This document shows, in pieces, positions 1 through 12,601 of a DNA stretch of 64,000 bases. This stretch comes from Petrolisthes cinctipes (taxonomy: Eukaryota > Arthropoda > Malacostraca > Decapoda > Porcellanidae): positions 1,518,001 to 1,582,000 of the forward strand of contig JAWQEG010000490.1 in NCBI GenBank assembly GCA_033782935.1, read 5' to 3'. The position numbers and the translations under genes were made by a program. Within the stretch, counting starts at the first letter, position 1. Each line of letters starts with the position of its first letter. The notes under the pieces are model-generated. The model did not search any database. It saw only the letters and a list, made by a program, of their open reading frames with translations, and was not told the origin of the DNA.

Positions 1-2660
1 TATTGACTTTGGGCATCTAAAATATCGATTTTCAGCATGTTTTGGGCCTGTATTTTGAAAATACTCTAACACTGAGTAGGCATGTACAGATTGCTTCTGG
101 GACCCCAAAATATTGAATTTTCGGGTGTTTTGAGCCTGAATTCGAGATATAAACGGGTACTGAAGATGCATGCACATATCGACTTTTGTGCACCTAAAAG
201 ATCGATTTTCAGTATGTTTTGAGCATGTATTTTGAAAATACTCTAACACGGAGTAGGCATGTACAGATCGCTTCTGGGACCCCTAAATATCGAATTTTCG
301 GGTGTTTTGGGACTGAATTTGAGATATCGACTTTTTGGCACCTAAAAGATCGATTTTTAGCATGTTTTTAGCCTATATTTTGAAAATATTCTAGCACTGA
401 GTAGGCATGTACAGATTGCTTCTGGGACCCCAAAATATTGAATTTTCGGGTGTTTTGAGCCTGAATTTGAGATATAAACGGGTACAGAAGATACATGCAC
501 ATATTGACTTTGGGCACAAAAAATTTCTATTTTCAGCATGTTTTGGGCCTGAATTTTGAAAATACTCTAACACGGAGTAGGCATGTACTGATCGCTTCTG
601 GGACCCCAAAATATCGAATTTTCGGGTGTTTAGGGACAGAATTTGAGATATAAACGGGTACAGAAGATGCATGCACATATCGACTTTTGGGCACCTAAAA
701 GATCGATTTTCAGTATGTTTTTGGCCTGTATTTTGAAAATACACTAACACGGAGTAGGCATGTACAGATACCTTCTGGGACCTCTAAATATCGAATTTTC
801 GGGTGTTTTGGGACTGAATTTGAGATATCGATTTTTTGGCACCTAAAATGTCGATTTTTAGCATGTTTTTAGCCTATATTTTGAAAATATTCTAGCACTG
901 TGTAGGCATGTACAGATTGCTTCTGGGACCCCAAAATATTGAATTTTCGGGTGTTTTGAGCCTGAATTTGAGATATAAACGGGTACAGAAGATACATGCA
1001 CATATTGACTTTGGGCACCTAAAAGATCGATTTTTAGCATGTTTTTAGCCTATATTTTGAAAATATTCTAGCACTGAGTAGGCATGTACAGATTGCTTCT
1101 GGGACCCCAAAATATTGAATTTTCGGGTGTTTTGAGCCTGAATTTGAGATATAAACGGGTACAGAAGATACATGCACATATTGACTTTGGGCACCAAAAA
1201 TATCGATTTTCAGCATGTTTTGGGCCTGAATTTTGAAAATACTCTAACACGGAGTAGGCATGTACAGATCGCTTCTGGGACCCCAAAATATCGAATTTTC
1301 GGGTGTTTAGGGCCAGAATTTGAGATATAAACGGGTACAGAAGATGCATGCACATATCGACTTTTGGGCACCTAAAAGATCGATTTTCAGTATGTTTTTG
1401 GCCTGTATTTTGAAAATACTCTTAACACGGAGTAGGCATGTACAGATACCTTCTGGGACCTCTAAATATCGAATTTTCGGGTGTTTTGGGACTGAATTTG
1501 AGATATCGACTTTTTGGCACCTAAAATGTCGATTTTTAGCATGTTTTTAGCCTATATTTTGAAAATATTCTAGCACTGTGTAGGCATGTACAGATTGCTT
1601 CTGGGACCCCAAAATATTGATTTTTCGGGTGTTTTGAGCCTGAATTTGAGATATAAACGGGTACAGAAGATACATGCACATATTGACTTTGAGCATCTAA
1701 AATATCGATTTTCAGCATGTTTTGGGCCTGTATTTTGAAAATACTCTAACACTGAGTAGGCATGTACAGATTGCTTCTGGGACCCCAAAATATTGAATTT
1801 TCGGGTGTTTTGAGCCTGAATTTGAGATATAAACGGGTACTGAAGATGCATGCACATATCGACTTTTGTGCACATAAAAGATCGATTTTCATTATGTTTT
1901 GAGCATGTATTTTGAAAATACTCTAACACGGAGTAGGCATGTACAGATCGCTTCTGGGACCCCTAAATATCGAATTTTCGGGTGTTTTGGGACTGAATTT
2001 GAGATATCGACTTTTTGGCACCTAAAAGATCGATTTTTAGCATGTTTTTAGCCTATATTTTGAAAATATTCTAGCACTGAGTAGGCATGTACAGATTGCT
2101 TCTGGGACCCCAAAATATTGAATTTTCGGGTGTTTTGAGCCTGAATTTGAGATATAAACGGGTACAGAAGATACATGCACATATTGACTTTGGGCACCAA
2201 AAATATCGATTTTCAGCATGTTTTGGGCCTGAATTTTGAAAATACTCTAACACAGAGTAGGCATGTACAGATCGCTTCTGGGATCCCAAAATATCGAATT
2301 TTCGGGTGTTTAGGGCCAGAATTTGAGATATAAACGGGTACAGAAGATGCATGCACATATCGACTTTTGGGCACCTAAAAGATCGATTTTCAGTATGTTT
2401 TTGGCCTGTATTTTGAAAATACTCTATCACGGAGTAGGCATGTACAGATACCTTCTGGGACCTCTAAATATCGAATTTTCGGGTGTTTTGGGACTGAATT
2501 TGAGATATCGATTTTTTGGCACCTAAAATGTCGAGTTTTAGCATGTTTTTAGCCTATATTTTGAAAATATTCTAGCACTGCGTAGGCATGTACAGATTGC
2601 TTCTGGGACCCCAAAATATTGAATTTTCGGGTGTTTTGAGCCTGAATTTGAGATATAAAC
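1..2660 (+). repeat. Segmental copy 1 of the 5,335-bp-spaced duplication
   Basis: This stretch is nearly identical to 5,336-7,995. Shared private variants include GAATTCGAGATAT near 137, a CACAAAAAATTTCTATT block near 511-527, TGTACTGATCGC near 581, TTTAGGGACAG near 628 and ATACACTAACAC near 740. Differences are few: an extra T near 1,421 (CTCTTAACAC) and CACATAAAAG near 1,871. The copy probably extends left of the window. Its right limit is where a monomer is missing in this copy, near 2,660. Confidence 0.88.
904..1079 (+). repeat. Hybrid a/c monomer (176 bp), start of a 678-bp tetramer
   Basis: The first two-thirds are class a (AGATACATGCACATATTGACTTTGGGCAC). The last third is class c(B) (CTAAAAGATCGATTTTTAGC and GCCTATATTTTGAAAATATT). 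It stands where a B trimer would be expected, before a normal a-b-c of type A, so the local unit has four monomers (904-1,581, 678 bp with one inserted T). It can be read as a B trimer reduced by a 325-bp deletion running from within a to within c. Confidence 0.85.
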
Positions 2661-2908
2661 GGGTACTAAAGATGCATACACATATCGACTTTTGTGCACC
2701 TAAAAGATCGATTTTCAGTATGTTTTGAGCATGTATTTTGAAAATACTCTAACACGGAGTAGGCATGTACAGATCGCTTCTGGGACCCCTAAATATCGAA
2801 TTTTCGGGTGTTTTGGGACTGAATTTGAGATATCGACTTTTTGGCACCTAAAAGATCGATTTTTAGCATGTTTTTAGCCTATATTTTGAAAATATTCTAG
2901 CACTGAGT
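2584..2908 (+). repeat. 325-bp dimer: B trimer lacking one monomer
   Basis: A 177-bp monomer starting as class a(B) and ending as b(B) (TACTAAAGATGCATACAC and TTTTGTGCACC) is followed by a c(B) monomer of 148 bp. The corresponding place in the second segmental copy (7,918-8,418) has a full trimer. This copy has therefore lost 176 bp, or the other gained it. TACTAAAG near 2,665 is a private change. Confidence 0.85.
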
Positions 2909-3409
2909 AGGCATGTACAGATTGCTTCTGGGACCCCAAAATATTGAATTTTCGGGTGTTTTGAGCCTGAATTTGAGATATAAACGGGTACAGAAGATAC
3001 ATGCACATATTGACTTTGGGCACCAAAAATATCGATTTTCAGCATGTTTTGGGCCTGAATTTTGAAAATACTCTAACACGGAGTAGGCATGTGCAGATCG
3101 CTTCTGGGACCCCAAAATATCGAATTTTCGGGTGTTTAGGGCCAGAATTTGAGATATAAACGGGTACAGAAGATGCATGCACATATCGACTTTTGTGCAC
3201 CTAAAAGATCGATTTTCAGTATGTTTTGAGCATGTATTTTGAAAATACTCTAACACGGAGTAGGCATGTACAGATCGCTTCTGGGACCCCTAAATATCGA
3301 ATTTTCGGGTGTTTTGGGACTAAATTTGAGATATCGACTTTTTGGCACCTAAAAGATCGATTTTTAGCATGTTTTTAGCCTATATTTTGAAAATATTCTA
3401 GCAATGAGT
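2909..3409 (+). repeat. Recombinant trimer, A at the left and B at the right
   Basis: The a monomer (2,909-3,084) is type A. The b monomer (3,085-3,261) begins as b(A) with TTTAGGGCCAG but ends as b(B) with TTTTGTGCACC and TTTTGAGCATG. The c monomer (3,262-3,409) is c(B). The switch falls inside b, in the stretch shared by both types around GATGCATGCACATATCG. The total length stays 501 bp, which fits in-register exchange or conversion. Confidence 0.85.
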
Positions 3410-5335
3410 AGGCATGTACAGATTGCTTCTGGGACCCCAAAATATTGAATTTTCGGGTGTTTTGAGCCTGAATTTGAGATATAAACGGGTACAGAAGATA
3501 CATGCACATATTGACTTTGGGCACCAAAAATATCGATTTTCAGCATGTTTTGGGCCTGAATTTTGAAAATACTCTAACACGGAATAGGCATGTACAGATC
3601 GCTTCTGGGACCCCAAAATATCGAATTTTCAGGTGTTTAGGGCCAGAATTTGAGATATAAACGGGTACAGAAGATGCATGCACATATCGACTTTTGGGCA
3701 CCTAAAAGATCGATTTTCAGTATGTTTTTGGCCTGTAGTTTGAAAATACTCTAACACGGAGTAGGCATGTACAGATACCTTCTGGGACCTCTAAATATCG
3801 AATTTTCGGGTGTTTTGGGACTGAATTTGAGATATCGATTTTTTGGCACCTAAAATATCGATTTTTAGCATGTTTTTAGCCTATATTTTGAAAATATTCT
3901 AGCACTGTGTAGGCATGTACAGATTGCTTCTGGGACCCCAAAATATTGAATTTTCGGGTGTTTTGAGCCTGAATTTGAGATATAAACGGGTACAGAAGAT
4001 GCATGCACATATCGACTTTTGTGCACCTAAAAGATCGATTTTCAGTATGTTTTGAGCATGTATTTTGAAAATACTCTAACACGGAGTAGGCATGTACAGA
4101 TCGCTTCTGGGACCCCTAAATATCGAATTTTCGGGTGTTTTGGGACTGAATTTGAGATATCGACTTTTTGGCACCTAAAAGATCGATTTTTATCATGTTT
4201 TTAGCCTATATTTTGAAAATATTCTAGCAATGAGTAGGCATGTACAGATTGCTTCTGGGACCCCAAAATATTGAATTTTCGGGTGTTTTGAGCCTGAATT
4301 TGAGATATAAACGGGTACAGAAGATACATGCACATATTGACTTTGGGCACCAAAAATATCGATTTTCAGCATGTTTTAGGCCTGAATTTTGAAAATACTC
4401 TAACACGGAATAGGCATGTACAGATCGCTTCTGGGACCCCAAAATATCGAATTTTCGGGTGTTTAGGGCCAGAATTTGAGATATAAACGGGTACAGAAGA
4501 TGCATGCACATATCGACTTTTGGGCACCTAAAAGATCGATTTTCAGTATGTTTTTGGCCTGTATTTTGAAAATACTCTAACACGGAGTAGGCATGTACAG
4601 ATACCTTCTGGGACCTCTAAATATCGAATTTTCGGGTGTTTTGGGACTGAATTTGAGATATCGATTTTTTGACACCTAAAATGTCGATTTTTAGCATGTT
4701 TTTAGCCTATATTTTGAAAATATTATAGCACTGTGTAGGCATGTACAGATTGCTTCTGGGACCCAAAATATTGAATTTTCGGGTGTTTTGAGCCTGAATT
4801 TGAGATATAAACGGGTACAGAAAATACATGCACATATTGACTTTGGGCACCAAAAATATCGATTTTCAGCATGTTTTGGGCCTGAATTTTGAAAATACTC
4901 TAACACGGAGTAGGCATGTACAGATCGCTTCTGGGACCCCAAAATATAGAATTTTCGGGTGTTTAGGGCCAGAATTTGAGATATAAACGGGTACAGAAGA
5001 TGCATGCACATATCGACTTTTGGGCACCTAAAAGATCGATTTTCAGTATGTTTTTGGCCTGTATTTTGAAAATACTCTAACACGGAGTAGGCATGTACAG
5101 ATACCTTCTGGGACCTCTAAATATCGAATTTTCGGGTGTTTTGGGACTGAATTTGAGATATCGATTTTTTGACACCTAAAATGTCGATTTTTAGCATGTT
5201 TTTAGCCTATATTTTGAAAATATTATAGCACTGTGTAGGCATGTACAGATTGCTTCTGGGACCCAAAATATTGAATTTTCGGGTGTTTTTGAGCCTGAAT
5301 TTGAGATATAAACGGGTACAGAAAATACATGCACA
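3410..5335 (+). repeat. Trimers and one 325-bp dimer, mixed A/B
   Basis: A type A trimer (3,410-3,910) is followed by a dimer at 3,911-4,235, made of a 177-bp monomer changing from a to b(B) plus c(B). Two type A trimers follow from 4,236 and 4,737, then a B trimer from 5,237. The two stretches at 4,680-4,835 and 5,160-5,335 share GACACCTAAAATG, TATTATAGCAC and GGGACCCAAAA. The second has one T more at GTGTTTTTGAGCC. AATATAGAATT near 4,944 is private. No other sequence is present. Confidence 0.82.
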
Positions 5336-7995
5336 TATTGACTTTGGGCATCTAAAATATCGATTTTCAGCATGTTTTGGGCCTGTATTTTGAAAATACT
5401 CTAACACTGAGTAGGCATGTACAGATTGCTTCTGGGACCCCAAAATATTGAATTTTCGGGTGTTTTGAGCCTGAATTCGAGATATAAACGGGTACTGAAG
5501 ATGCATGCACATATCGACTTTTGTGCACCTAAAAGATCGATTTTCAGTATGTTTTGAGCATGTATTTTGAAAATACTCTAACACGGAGTAGGCATGTACA
5601 GATCGCTTCTGGGACCCCTAAATATCGAATTTTCGGGTGTTTTGGGACTGAATTTGAGATATCGACTTTTTGGCACCTAAAAGATCGATTTTTAGCATGT
5701 TTTTAGCCTATATTTTGAAAATATTCTAGCACTGAGTAGGCATGTACAGATTGCTTCTGGGACCCCAAAATATTGAATTTTCGGGTGTTTTGAGCCTGAA
5801 TTTGAGATATAAACGGGTACAGAAGATACATGCACATATTGACTTTGGGCACAAAAAATTTCTATTTTCAGCATGTTTTGGGCCTGAATTTTGAAAATAC
5901 TCTAACACGGAGTAGGCATGTACTGATCGCTTCTGGGACCCCAAAATATCGAATTTTCGGGTGTTTAGGGACAGAATTTGAGATATAAACGGGTACAGAA
6001 GATGCATGCACATATCGACTTTTGGGCACCTAAAAGATCGATTTTCAGTATGTTTTTGGCCTGTATTTTGAAAATACACTAACACGGAGTAGGCATGTAC
6101 AGATACCTTCTGGGACCTCTAAATATCGAATTTTCGGGTGTTTTGGGACTGAATTTGAGATATCGATTTTTTGGCACCTAAAATGTCGATTTTTAGCATG
6201 TTTTTAGCCTATATTTTGAAAATATTCTAGCACTGTGTAGGCATGTACAGATTGCTTCTGGGACCCCAAAATATTGAATTTTCGGGTGTTTTGAGCCTGA
6301 ATTTGAGATATAAACGGGTACAGAAGATACATGCACATATTGACTTTGGGCACCTAAAAGATCGATTTTTAGCATGTTTTTAGCCTATATTTTGAAAATA
6401 TTCTAGCACTGAGTAGGCATGTACAGATTGCTTCTGGGACCCCAAAATATTGAATTTTCGGGTGTTTTGAGCCTGAATTTGAGATATAAACGGGTACAGA
6501 AGATACATGCACATATTGACTTTGGGCACCAAAAATATCGATTTTCAGCATGTTTTGGGCCTGAATTTTGAAAATACTCTAACACGGAGTAGGCATGTAC
6601 AGATCGCTTCTGGGACCCCAAAATATCGAATTTTCGGGTGTTTAGGGCCAGAATTTGAGATATAAACGGGTACAGAAGATGCATGCACATATCGACTTTT
6701 GGGCACCTAAAAGATCGATTTTCAGTATGTTTTTGGCCTGTATTTTGAAAATACTCTAACACGGAGTAGGCATGTACAGATACCTTCTGGGACCTCTAAA
6801 TATCGAATTTTCGGGTGTTTTGGGACTGAATTTGAGATATCGACTTTTTGGCACCTAAAATGTCGATTTTTAGCATGTTTTTAGCCTATATTTTGAAAAT
6901 ATTCTAGCACTGTGTAGGCATGTACAGATTGCTTCTGGGACCCCAAAATATTGATTTTTCGGGTGTTTTGAGCCTGAATTTGAGATATAAACGGGTACAG
7001 AAGATACATGCACATATTGACTTTGAGCATCTAAAATATCGATTTTCAGCATGTTTTGGGCCTGTATTTTGAAAATACTCTAACACTGAGTAGGCATGTA
7101 CAGATTGCTTCTGGGACCCCAAAATATTGAATTTTCGGGTGTTTTGAGCCTGAATTTGAGATATAAACGGGTACTGAAGATGCATGCACATATCGACTTT
7201 TGTGCACCTAAAAGATCGATTTTCATTATGTTTTGAGCATGTATTTTGAAAATACTCTAACACGGAGTAGGCATGTACAGATCGCTTCTGGGACCCCTAA
7301 ATATCGAATTTTCGGGTGTTTTGGGACTGAATTTGAGATATCGACTTTTTGGCACCTAAAAGATCGATTTTTAGCATGTTTTTAGCCTATATTTTGAAAA
7401 TATTCTAGCACTGAGTAGGCATGTACAGATTGCTTCTGGGACCCCAAAATATTGAATTTTCGGGTGTTTTGAGCCTGAATTTGAGATATAAACGGGTACA
7501 GAAGATACATGCACATATTGACTTTGGGCACCAAAAATATCGATTTTCAGCATGTTTTGGGCCTGAATTTTGAAAATACTCTAACACAGAGTAGGCATGT
7601 ACAGATCGCTTCTGGGATCCCAAAATATCGAATTTTCGGGTGTTTAGGGCCAGAATTTGAGATATAAACGGGTACAGAAGATGCATGCACATATCGACTT
7701 TTGGGCACCTAAAAGATCGATTTTCAGTATGTTTTTGGCCTGTATTTTGAAAATACTCTATCACGGAGTAGGCATGTACAGATACCTTCTGGGACCTCTA
7801 AATATCGAATTTTCGGGTGTTTTGGGACTGAATTTGAGATATCGATTTTTTGGCACCTAAAATGTCGAGTTTTAGCATGTTTTTAGCCTATATTTTGAAA
7901 ATATTCTAGCACTGCGTAGGCATGTACAGATTGCTTCTGGGACCCCAAAATATTGAATTTTCGGGTGTTTTGAGCCTGAATTTGAGATATAAACG
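5336..7995 (+). repeat. Segmental copy 2 of the 5,335-bp-spaced duplication
   Basis: This repeats bases 1-2,660 with the same private variants (TTCGAGATAT near 5,475, the disrupted A-run near 5,848, TACTGATCGC near 5,921, TTTAGGGACAG near 5,964). It lacks the extra T of copy 1, so the offset changes from 5,335 to 5,334 after about 6,755. It includes the hybrid a/c monomer at 6,239-6,414. At its right end it continues into a complete B trimer where copy 1 has a 325-bp dimer. Confidence 0.88.
6239..6414 (+). repeat. Hybrid a/c monomer (176 bp)
   Basis: Same composition and same a-to-c junction as the monomer at 904-1,079, of which it is the 5,335-bp-spaced copy. It adds one monomer before a type A trimer, giving a 677-bp tetramer at 6,239-6,915. 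Confidence 0.85.
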
Positions 7996-9373
7996 GGTAC
8001 AGAAGATACATGCACATATTGACTTTGGGCATCTAAAATATCGATTTTCAGCATGTTTTGGGCCTGTATTTTGAAAATACTCTAACACTGAGTAGGCATG
8101 TAAAGATTGGTTCTGGGACCCCAAAATATTGAATTTTCGGGTGTTTTGAGCCTGAATTTGAGATATAAACGGGTACTGAAGATGCATACACATATCGACT
8201 TTTGTGCACCTAAAAGATCGATTTTCAGTATGTTTTGAGCATGTATTTTGAAAATACTCTAACACGGAGTAGGCATGTACAGATCGCTTCTGGGACCCCT
8301 AAATATCGAATTTTCGGGTGTTTTGGGACTGAATTTGAGATATCGACTTTTTGGCACCTAAAAGATCGATTTTTAGCATGTTTTTAGCCTATATTTTGAA
8401 AATATTCTAGCACTGAGTAGGCATGTACAGATTGCTTCTGGGACCCCAAAATATTGAATTTTCGGGTGTTTTGAGCCTGAATTTGAGATATAAACGGGTA
8501 CAGAAGATACATGCACATATTGACTTTGGGCACCAAAAATATCGATTTTCAGCATGTTTTGGGCCTGAATTTTGAAAATACTTTAACACGGAGTAGGCAT
8601 GTACAGATCGCTTCTGGGACCCCAAAATATCGAATTTTCGGGTGTTTAGGGCCAGAATTTGAGATATAAACGGGTACAGAAGATGCATGCACATATCGAC
8701 TTTTGGGCACCTAAAAGATCTATTTTCAGTATGTTTTTGGCCTGTATTTTGAAAATACTCTAACACGGAGTAGGCATGTACAGATACCTTCTGAGACCTC
8801 TAAATATCGAATTTTCGGGTGTTTTGGGACTGAATTTGAGATATCGATTTTTTGACACCTAAAATGTCGATTTTTAGCATGTTTTTAGCCTATATTTTGA
8901 AAATATTATAGCACTGTGTAGGCATGTACAGATTGCTTCTGGGACCCAAAATATTGAATTTTCGGGTGTTTTGAGCCTGAATTTGAGATATAAACGGGTA
9001 CAGAAAATACATGCACATATTGACTTTGGGCATCTAAAATATCGATTTTCAGCATGTTTTGGGCCTGTATTTTGAAAATACTCTAACACTGAGTAGGCAT
9101 GTACAGATTGCTTCTGGGACCCCAAAATATTGAATTTTCGGGTGTTTTGAGCCTGAATTTGAGATATAAACGGGTACTGAAGATGCATGCACATATCGAC
9201 TTTTGTGCACCTAAAAGATCGATTTTCAGTATGTTTTGAGCATGTATTTTGAAAATACTCTAACACGGAGTAGGCATGTACAGATCGCTTCTGGGACCCC
9301 TAAATATCGAATTTTCGGGTGTTTTGGGACTGAATTTGAGATATCGACTTTTTGGCACCTAAAATGTCGATTT
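6870..9373 (+). repeat. Tandem segmental duplication, copy 1 (2,504 bp)
   Basis: Five trimers (B, A, B, A, B) are followed at once by a second copy offset by exactly 2,504 bp. Linking variants include CATTATGTTTTGAG near 7,222 and 9,726, the b(A) end CTATCACGG, the CGTAGGC form of c(A) near 7,915 and 10,419, CTTTAACACGG near 8,582 and 11,086, and TTCTGAGACC near 8,789 and 11,293. Boundaries are approximate because the phase of a tandem duplication cannot be fixed. Confidence 0.87.
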
Positions 9374-11877
9374 TTAGCATGTTTTTAGCCTATATTTTGA
9401 AAATATTCTAGCACTGTGTAGGCATGTACAGATTGCTTCTGGGACCCCAAAATATTGATTTTTCGGGTGTTTTGAGCCTGAATTTGAGATATAAACGGGT
9501 ACAGAAGATACATGCAAATATTGACTTTGGGCATCTAAAATATCGATTTTCAGCATGTTTTGGGCCTGTATTTTGAAAATACTCTAACACTGAGTAGGCA
9601 TGTACAGATTGCTTCTGGGACCCCAAAATATTGAATTTTCGGGTGTTTTGAGCCTGAATTTGAGATATAAACGGGTACTGAAGATGCATGCACATATCGA
9701 CTTTTGTGCACCTAAAAGATCGATTTTCATTATGTTTTGAGCATGTATTTTGAAAATACTCTAACACGGAGTAGGCATGTACAGATCGCTTCTGGGACCC
9801 CTAAATATCGAATTTTCGGGTGTTTTGGGACTGAATTTGAGATATCGACTTTTTGGCACCTAAAAGATCGATTTTTAGCATGTTTTTAGCCTATATTTTG
9901 AAAATATTCTAGCACTGAGTAGGCATGTACAGATTGCTTCTGGGACCCCAAAATATTGAATTTTCGGGTGTTTTGAGCCTGAATTTGAGATATAAACGGG
10001 TACAGAAGATACATGCACATATTGACTTTGGGCACCAAAAATATCGATTTTCAGCATGTTTTGGGCCTGAATTTTGAAAATACTCTAACACAGAGTAGGC
10101 ATGTACAGATCGCTTCTGGGACCCCAAAATATCGAATTTTCGGGTGTTTAGGGCCAGAATTTGAGATATAAACGGGTACAGAAGATGCATGCACATATCG
10201 ACTTTTGGGCACCTAAAAGATCGATTTTCAGTATGTTTTTGGCCTGTATTTTGAAAATACTCTATCACGGAGTAGGCATGTACAGATACCTTCTGGGACC
10301 TCTAAATATCGAATTTTCGGGTGTTTTGGGACTGAATTTGAGATATCGATTTTTTGGCACCTAAAATGTCGAGTTTTAGCATGTTTTTAGCCTATATTTT
10401 GAAAATATTCTAGCACTGCGTAGGCATGTACAGATTGCTTCTGGGACCCCAAAATATTGAATTTTCGGGTGTTTTGAGCCTGAATTTGAGATATAAACGG
10501 GTACAGAAGATACATGCACATATTGACTTTGGGCATCTAAAATATCGATTTTCAGCATGTTTTGGGCCTGTATTTTGAAAATACTCTAACACTGAGTAGG
10601 CATGTACAGATTGCTTCTGGGACCCCAAAATATTGAATTTTCGGGTATTTTGAGCCTGAATTTGAGATATAAACGGGTACTGAAGATGCATACACATATC
10701 GACTTTTGTGCACCTAAAAGATCGATTTTCAGTATGTTTTGAGCATGTATTTTGAAAATACTCTAACACGGAGTAGGCATGTACAGATCGCTTCTGGGAC
10801 CCCTAAATATCGAATTTTCGGGTGTTTTGGGACTGAATTTGAGATATCGACTTTTTGGCACCTAAAAGATCGATTTTTAGCATGTTTTTAGCCTATATTT
10901 TGAAAATATTCTAGCACTGAGTAGGCATGTACAGATTGCTTCTGGGACCCCAAAATATTGAATTTTCGGGTGTTTTGAGCCTGAATTTGAGATATAAACG
11001 GGTACAGAAGATACATGCACATATTGACTTTGGGCACCAAAAATATCGATTTTCAGCATGTTTTGGGCCTGAATTTTGAAAATACTTTAACACGGAGTAG
11101 GCATGTACAGATCGCTTCTGGGACCCCAAAATATCGAATTTTCGGGTGTTTAGGGCCAGAATTTGAGATATAAACGGGTACAGAAGATGCATGCACATAT
11201 CGACTTTTGGGCACCTAAAAGATCGATTTTCAGTATGTTTTTGGCCTGTATTTTGAAAATACTCTAACACGGAGTAGGCATGTACAGATACCTTCTGAGA
11301 CCTCTAAATATCGAATTTTCGGGTGTTTTGGGACTGAATTTGAGATATCGATTTTTTGACACCTAAAATGTCGATTTTTAGCATGTTTTTAGCCTATATT
11401 TTGAAAATATTATAGCACTGTGTAGGCATGTACAGATTGCTTCTGGGACCCAAAATATTGAATTTTCGGGTGTTTTGAGCCTGAATTTGAGATATAAACG
11501 GGTACAGAAAATACATGCACATATTGACTTTGGGCATCTAAAATATCGATTTTCAGCATGTTTTGGGCCTGTATTTTGAAAATACTCTAACACTGAGTAG
11601 GCATGTACAGATTGCTTCTGGGACCCCAAAATATTGAATTTTCGTGTGTTTTGAGCCTGAATTTGAGATATAAACGGGTACTGAAGATGCATGCACATAT
11701 CGACTTTTGTGCACCTAAAAGATCGATTTTCAGTATGTTTTGAGCATGTATTTTGAAAATACTCTAACACGGAGTAGGCATGTACAGATCGCTTCTGGGA
11801 CCCCTAAATATCGAATTTTCGGGTGTTTTGGGACTGAATTTGAGATATCGACTTTTTGGCACGTAAAATGTCGATTT
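9374..11877 (+). repeat. Tandem segmental duplication, copy 2 (2,504 bp)
   Basis: Second copy of the 6,870-9,373 block. It differs from copy 1 by single bases, for example ATGCAAATATTG near 9,515 and CGGGTATTTTG near 10,646. Copy 1 has AAAGATTGGTTCTG near 8,103, which this copy lacks. It ends at the point where hybrid a/c tetramers begin. Confidence 0.87.
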
Positions 11878-11923
11878 TTAGCATGTTTTTAGCCTATATT
11901 TTGAAAATATTCTAGCACTGTGT

Positions 11924-12601
11924 AGGCATGTACAGATTGCTTCTGGGACCCCAAAATATTGAATTTTCGGGTGTTTTGAGCATGAATTTGAGATATAAAC
12001 GGGTACAGAAGATACATGCACATATTGACTTTGGGCACCTAAAAGATCGATTTTTAGCATATTTTTAGCCTATATTTTGAAAATATTCTAGCACTAAGTA
12101 GGCATGTACAGATTGATTCTGGGACCCCAAAATATTGAATTTTCGGGTGTTTTGAGCCTGAATTTGAGATATAAACGGGTACAGAAGATACATGCACATA
12201 TTGACTTTGGGCACCAAAAATATCGATTTTCAGCATGTTCTGGGCCTGAATTTTGAAAATACTCTAACACGGAGTAGGCATGTACAGATCGCTTCTGGGA
12301 CCCCAAAATATCGAATTTTCGGGTGTTTAGGGCCAGAATTTGAGATATAAACGGGTACAGAAGATGCATGCACATATCGACTTTTGGGCACCTAAAAGAT
12401 CGATTTTCAGTATGTTTTTGGCCTGTATTTTGAAAATACTCTAACACGGAGTAGGCATGTACAGATACCTTTCTGGGACCTCTAAATATCGAATTTTCGG
12501 GTGTTTTGGGACTGAATTTGAGATATCGATTTTTTGGCACCTAAAATGTCGATTTTTAGCATGTTTTTAGCCTATATTTTGAAAATATTCTAGCACTGTG
12601 T
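11924..12601 (+). repeat. Tetramer copy 1 (678 bp): hybrid a/c + a + b + c
   Basis: The first monomer (11,924-12,099) joins class a to class c(B). It has the variants AGCATATTTTTAGCC and CACTAAGTAGG. Type A a, b and c follow. One extra T lies in GATACCTTTCTGGG near 12,470. The unit is repeated directly downstream, so this is a local four-monomer higher-order repeat. The upstream c monomer ends GGCACGTAAAATG, a marker also seen near 30,038. Confidence 0.86.

Noticed and set aside
137..158. Possible CENP-B box (TTCG followed by CGGG in GAATTCGAGATATAAACGGG)
   Set aside because: The CENP-B core needs TTCG, four bases, A, two bases, then CGGG. Here the CGGG lies 2 bp too far downstream, and the usual monomer has TTTGAG instead of TTCGAG, so the TTCG is a private change.
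2280..2287. GGGATCCC palindrome as a regulatory site
   Set aside because: It is a single-base variant of GGGACCCC in a few b monomers (also near 7,615 and 50,585) and one a monomer near 39,176. It shows only a shared mutation.
12094..12540. Longest open frame on the minus strand (148 codons), one of a large family of 60-, 119- and 130-codon frames
   Set aside because: Full monomers (177 bp) and trimers (501 bp) are divisible by three, so a chance open frame recurs with the repeat. The predicted peptides are satellite translations with no recognisable domain, the frames end at the same place in each unit, and length changes simply reflect monomer rearrangements.
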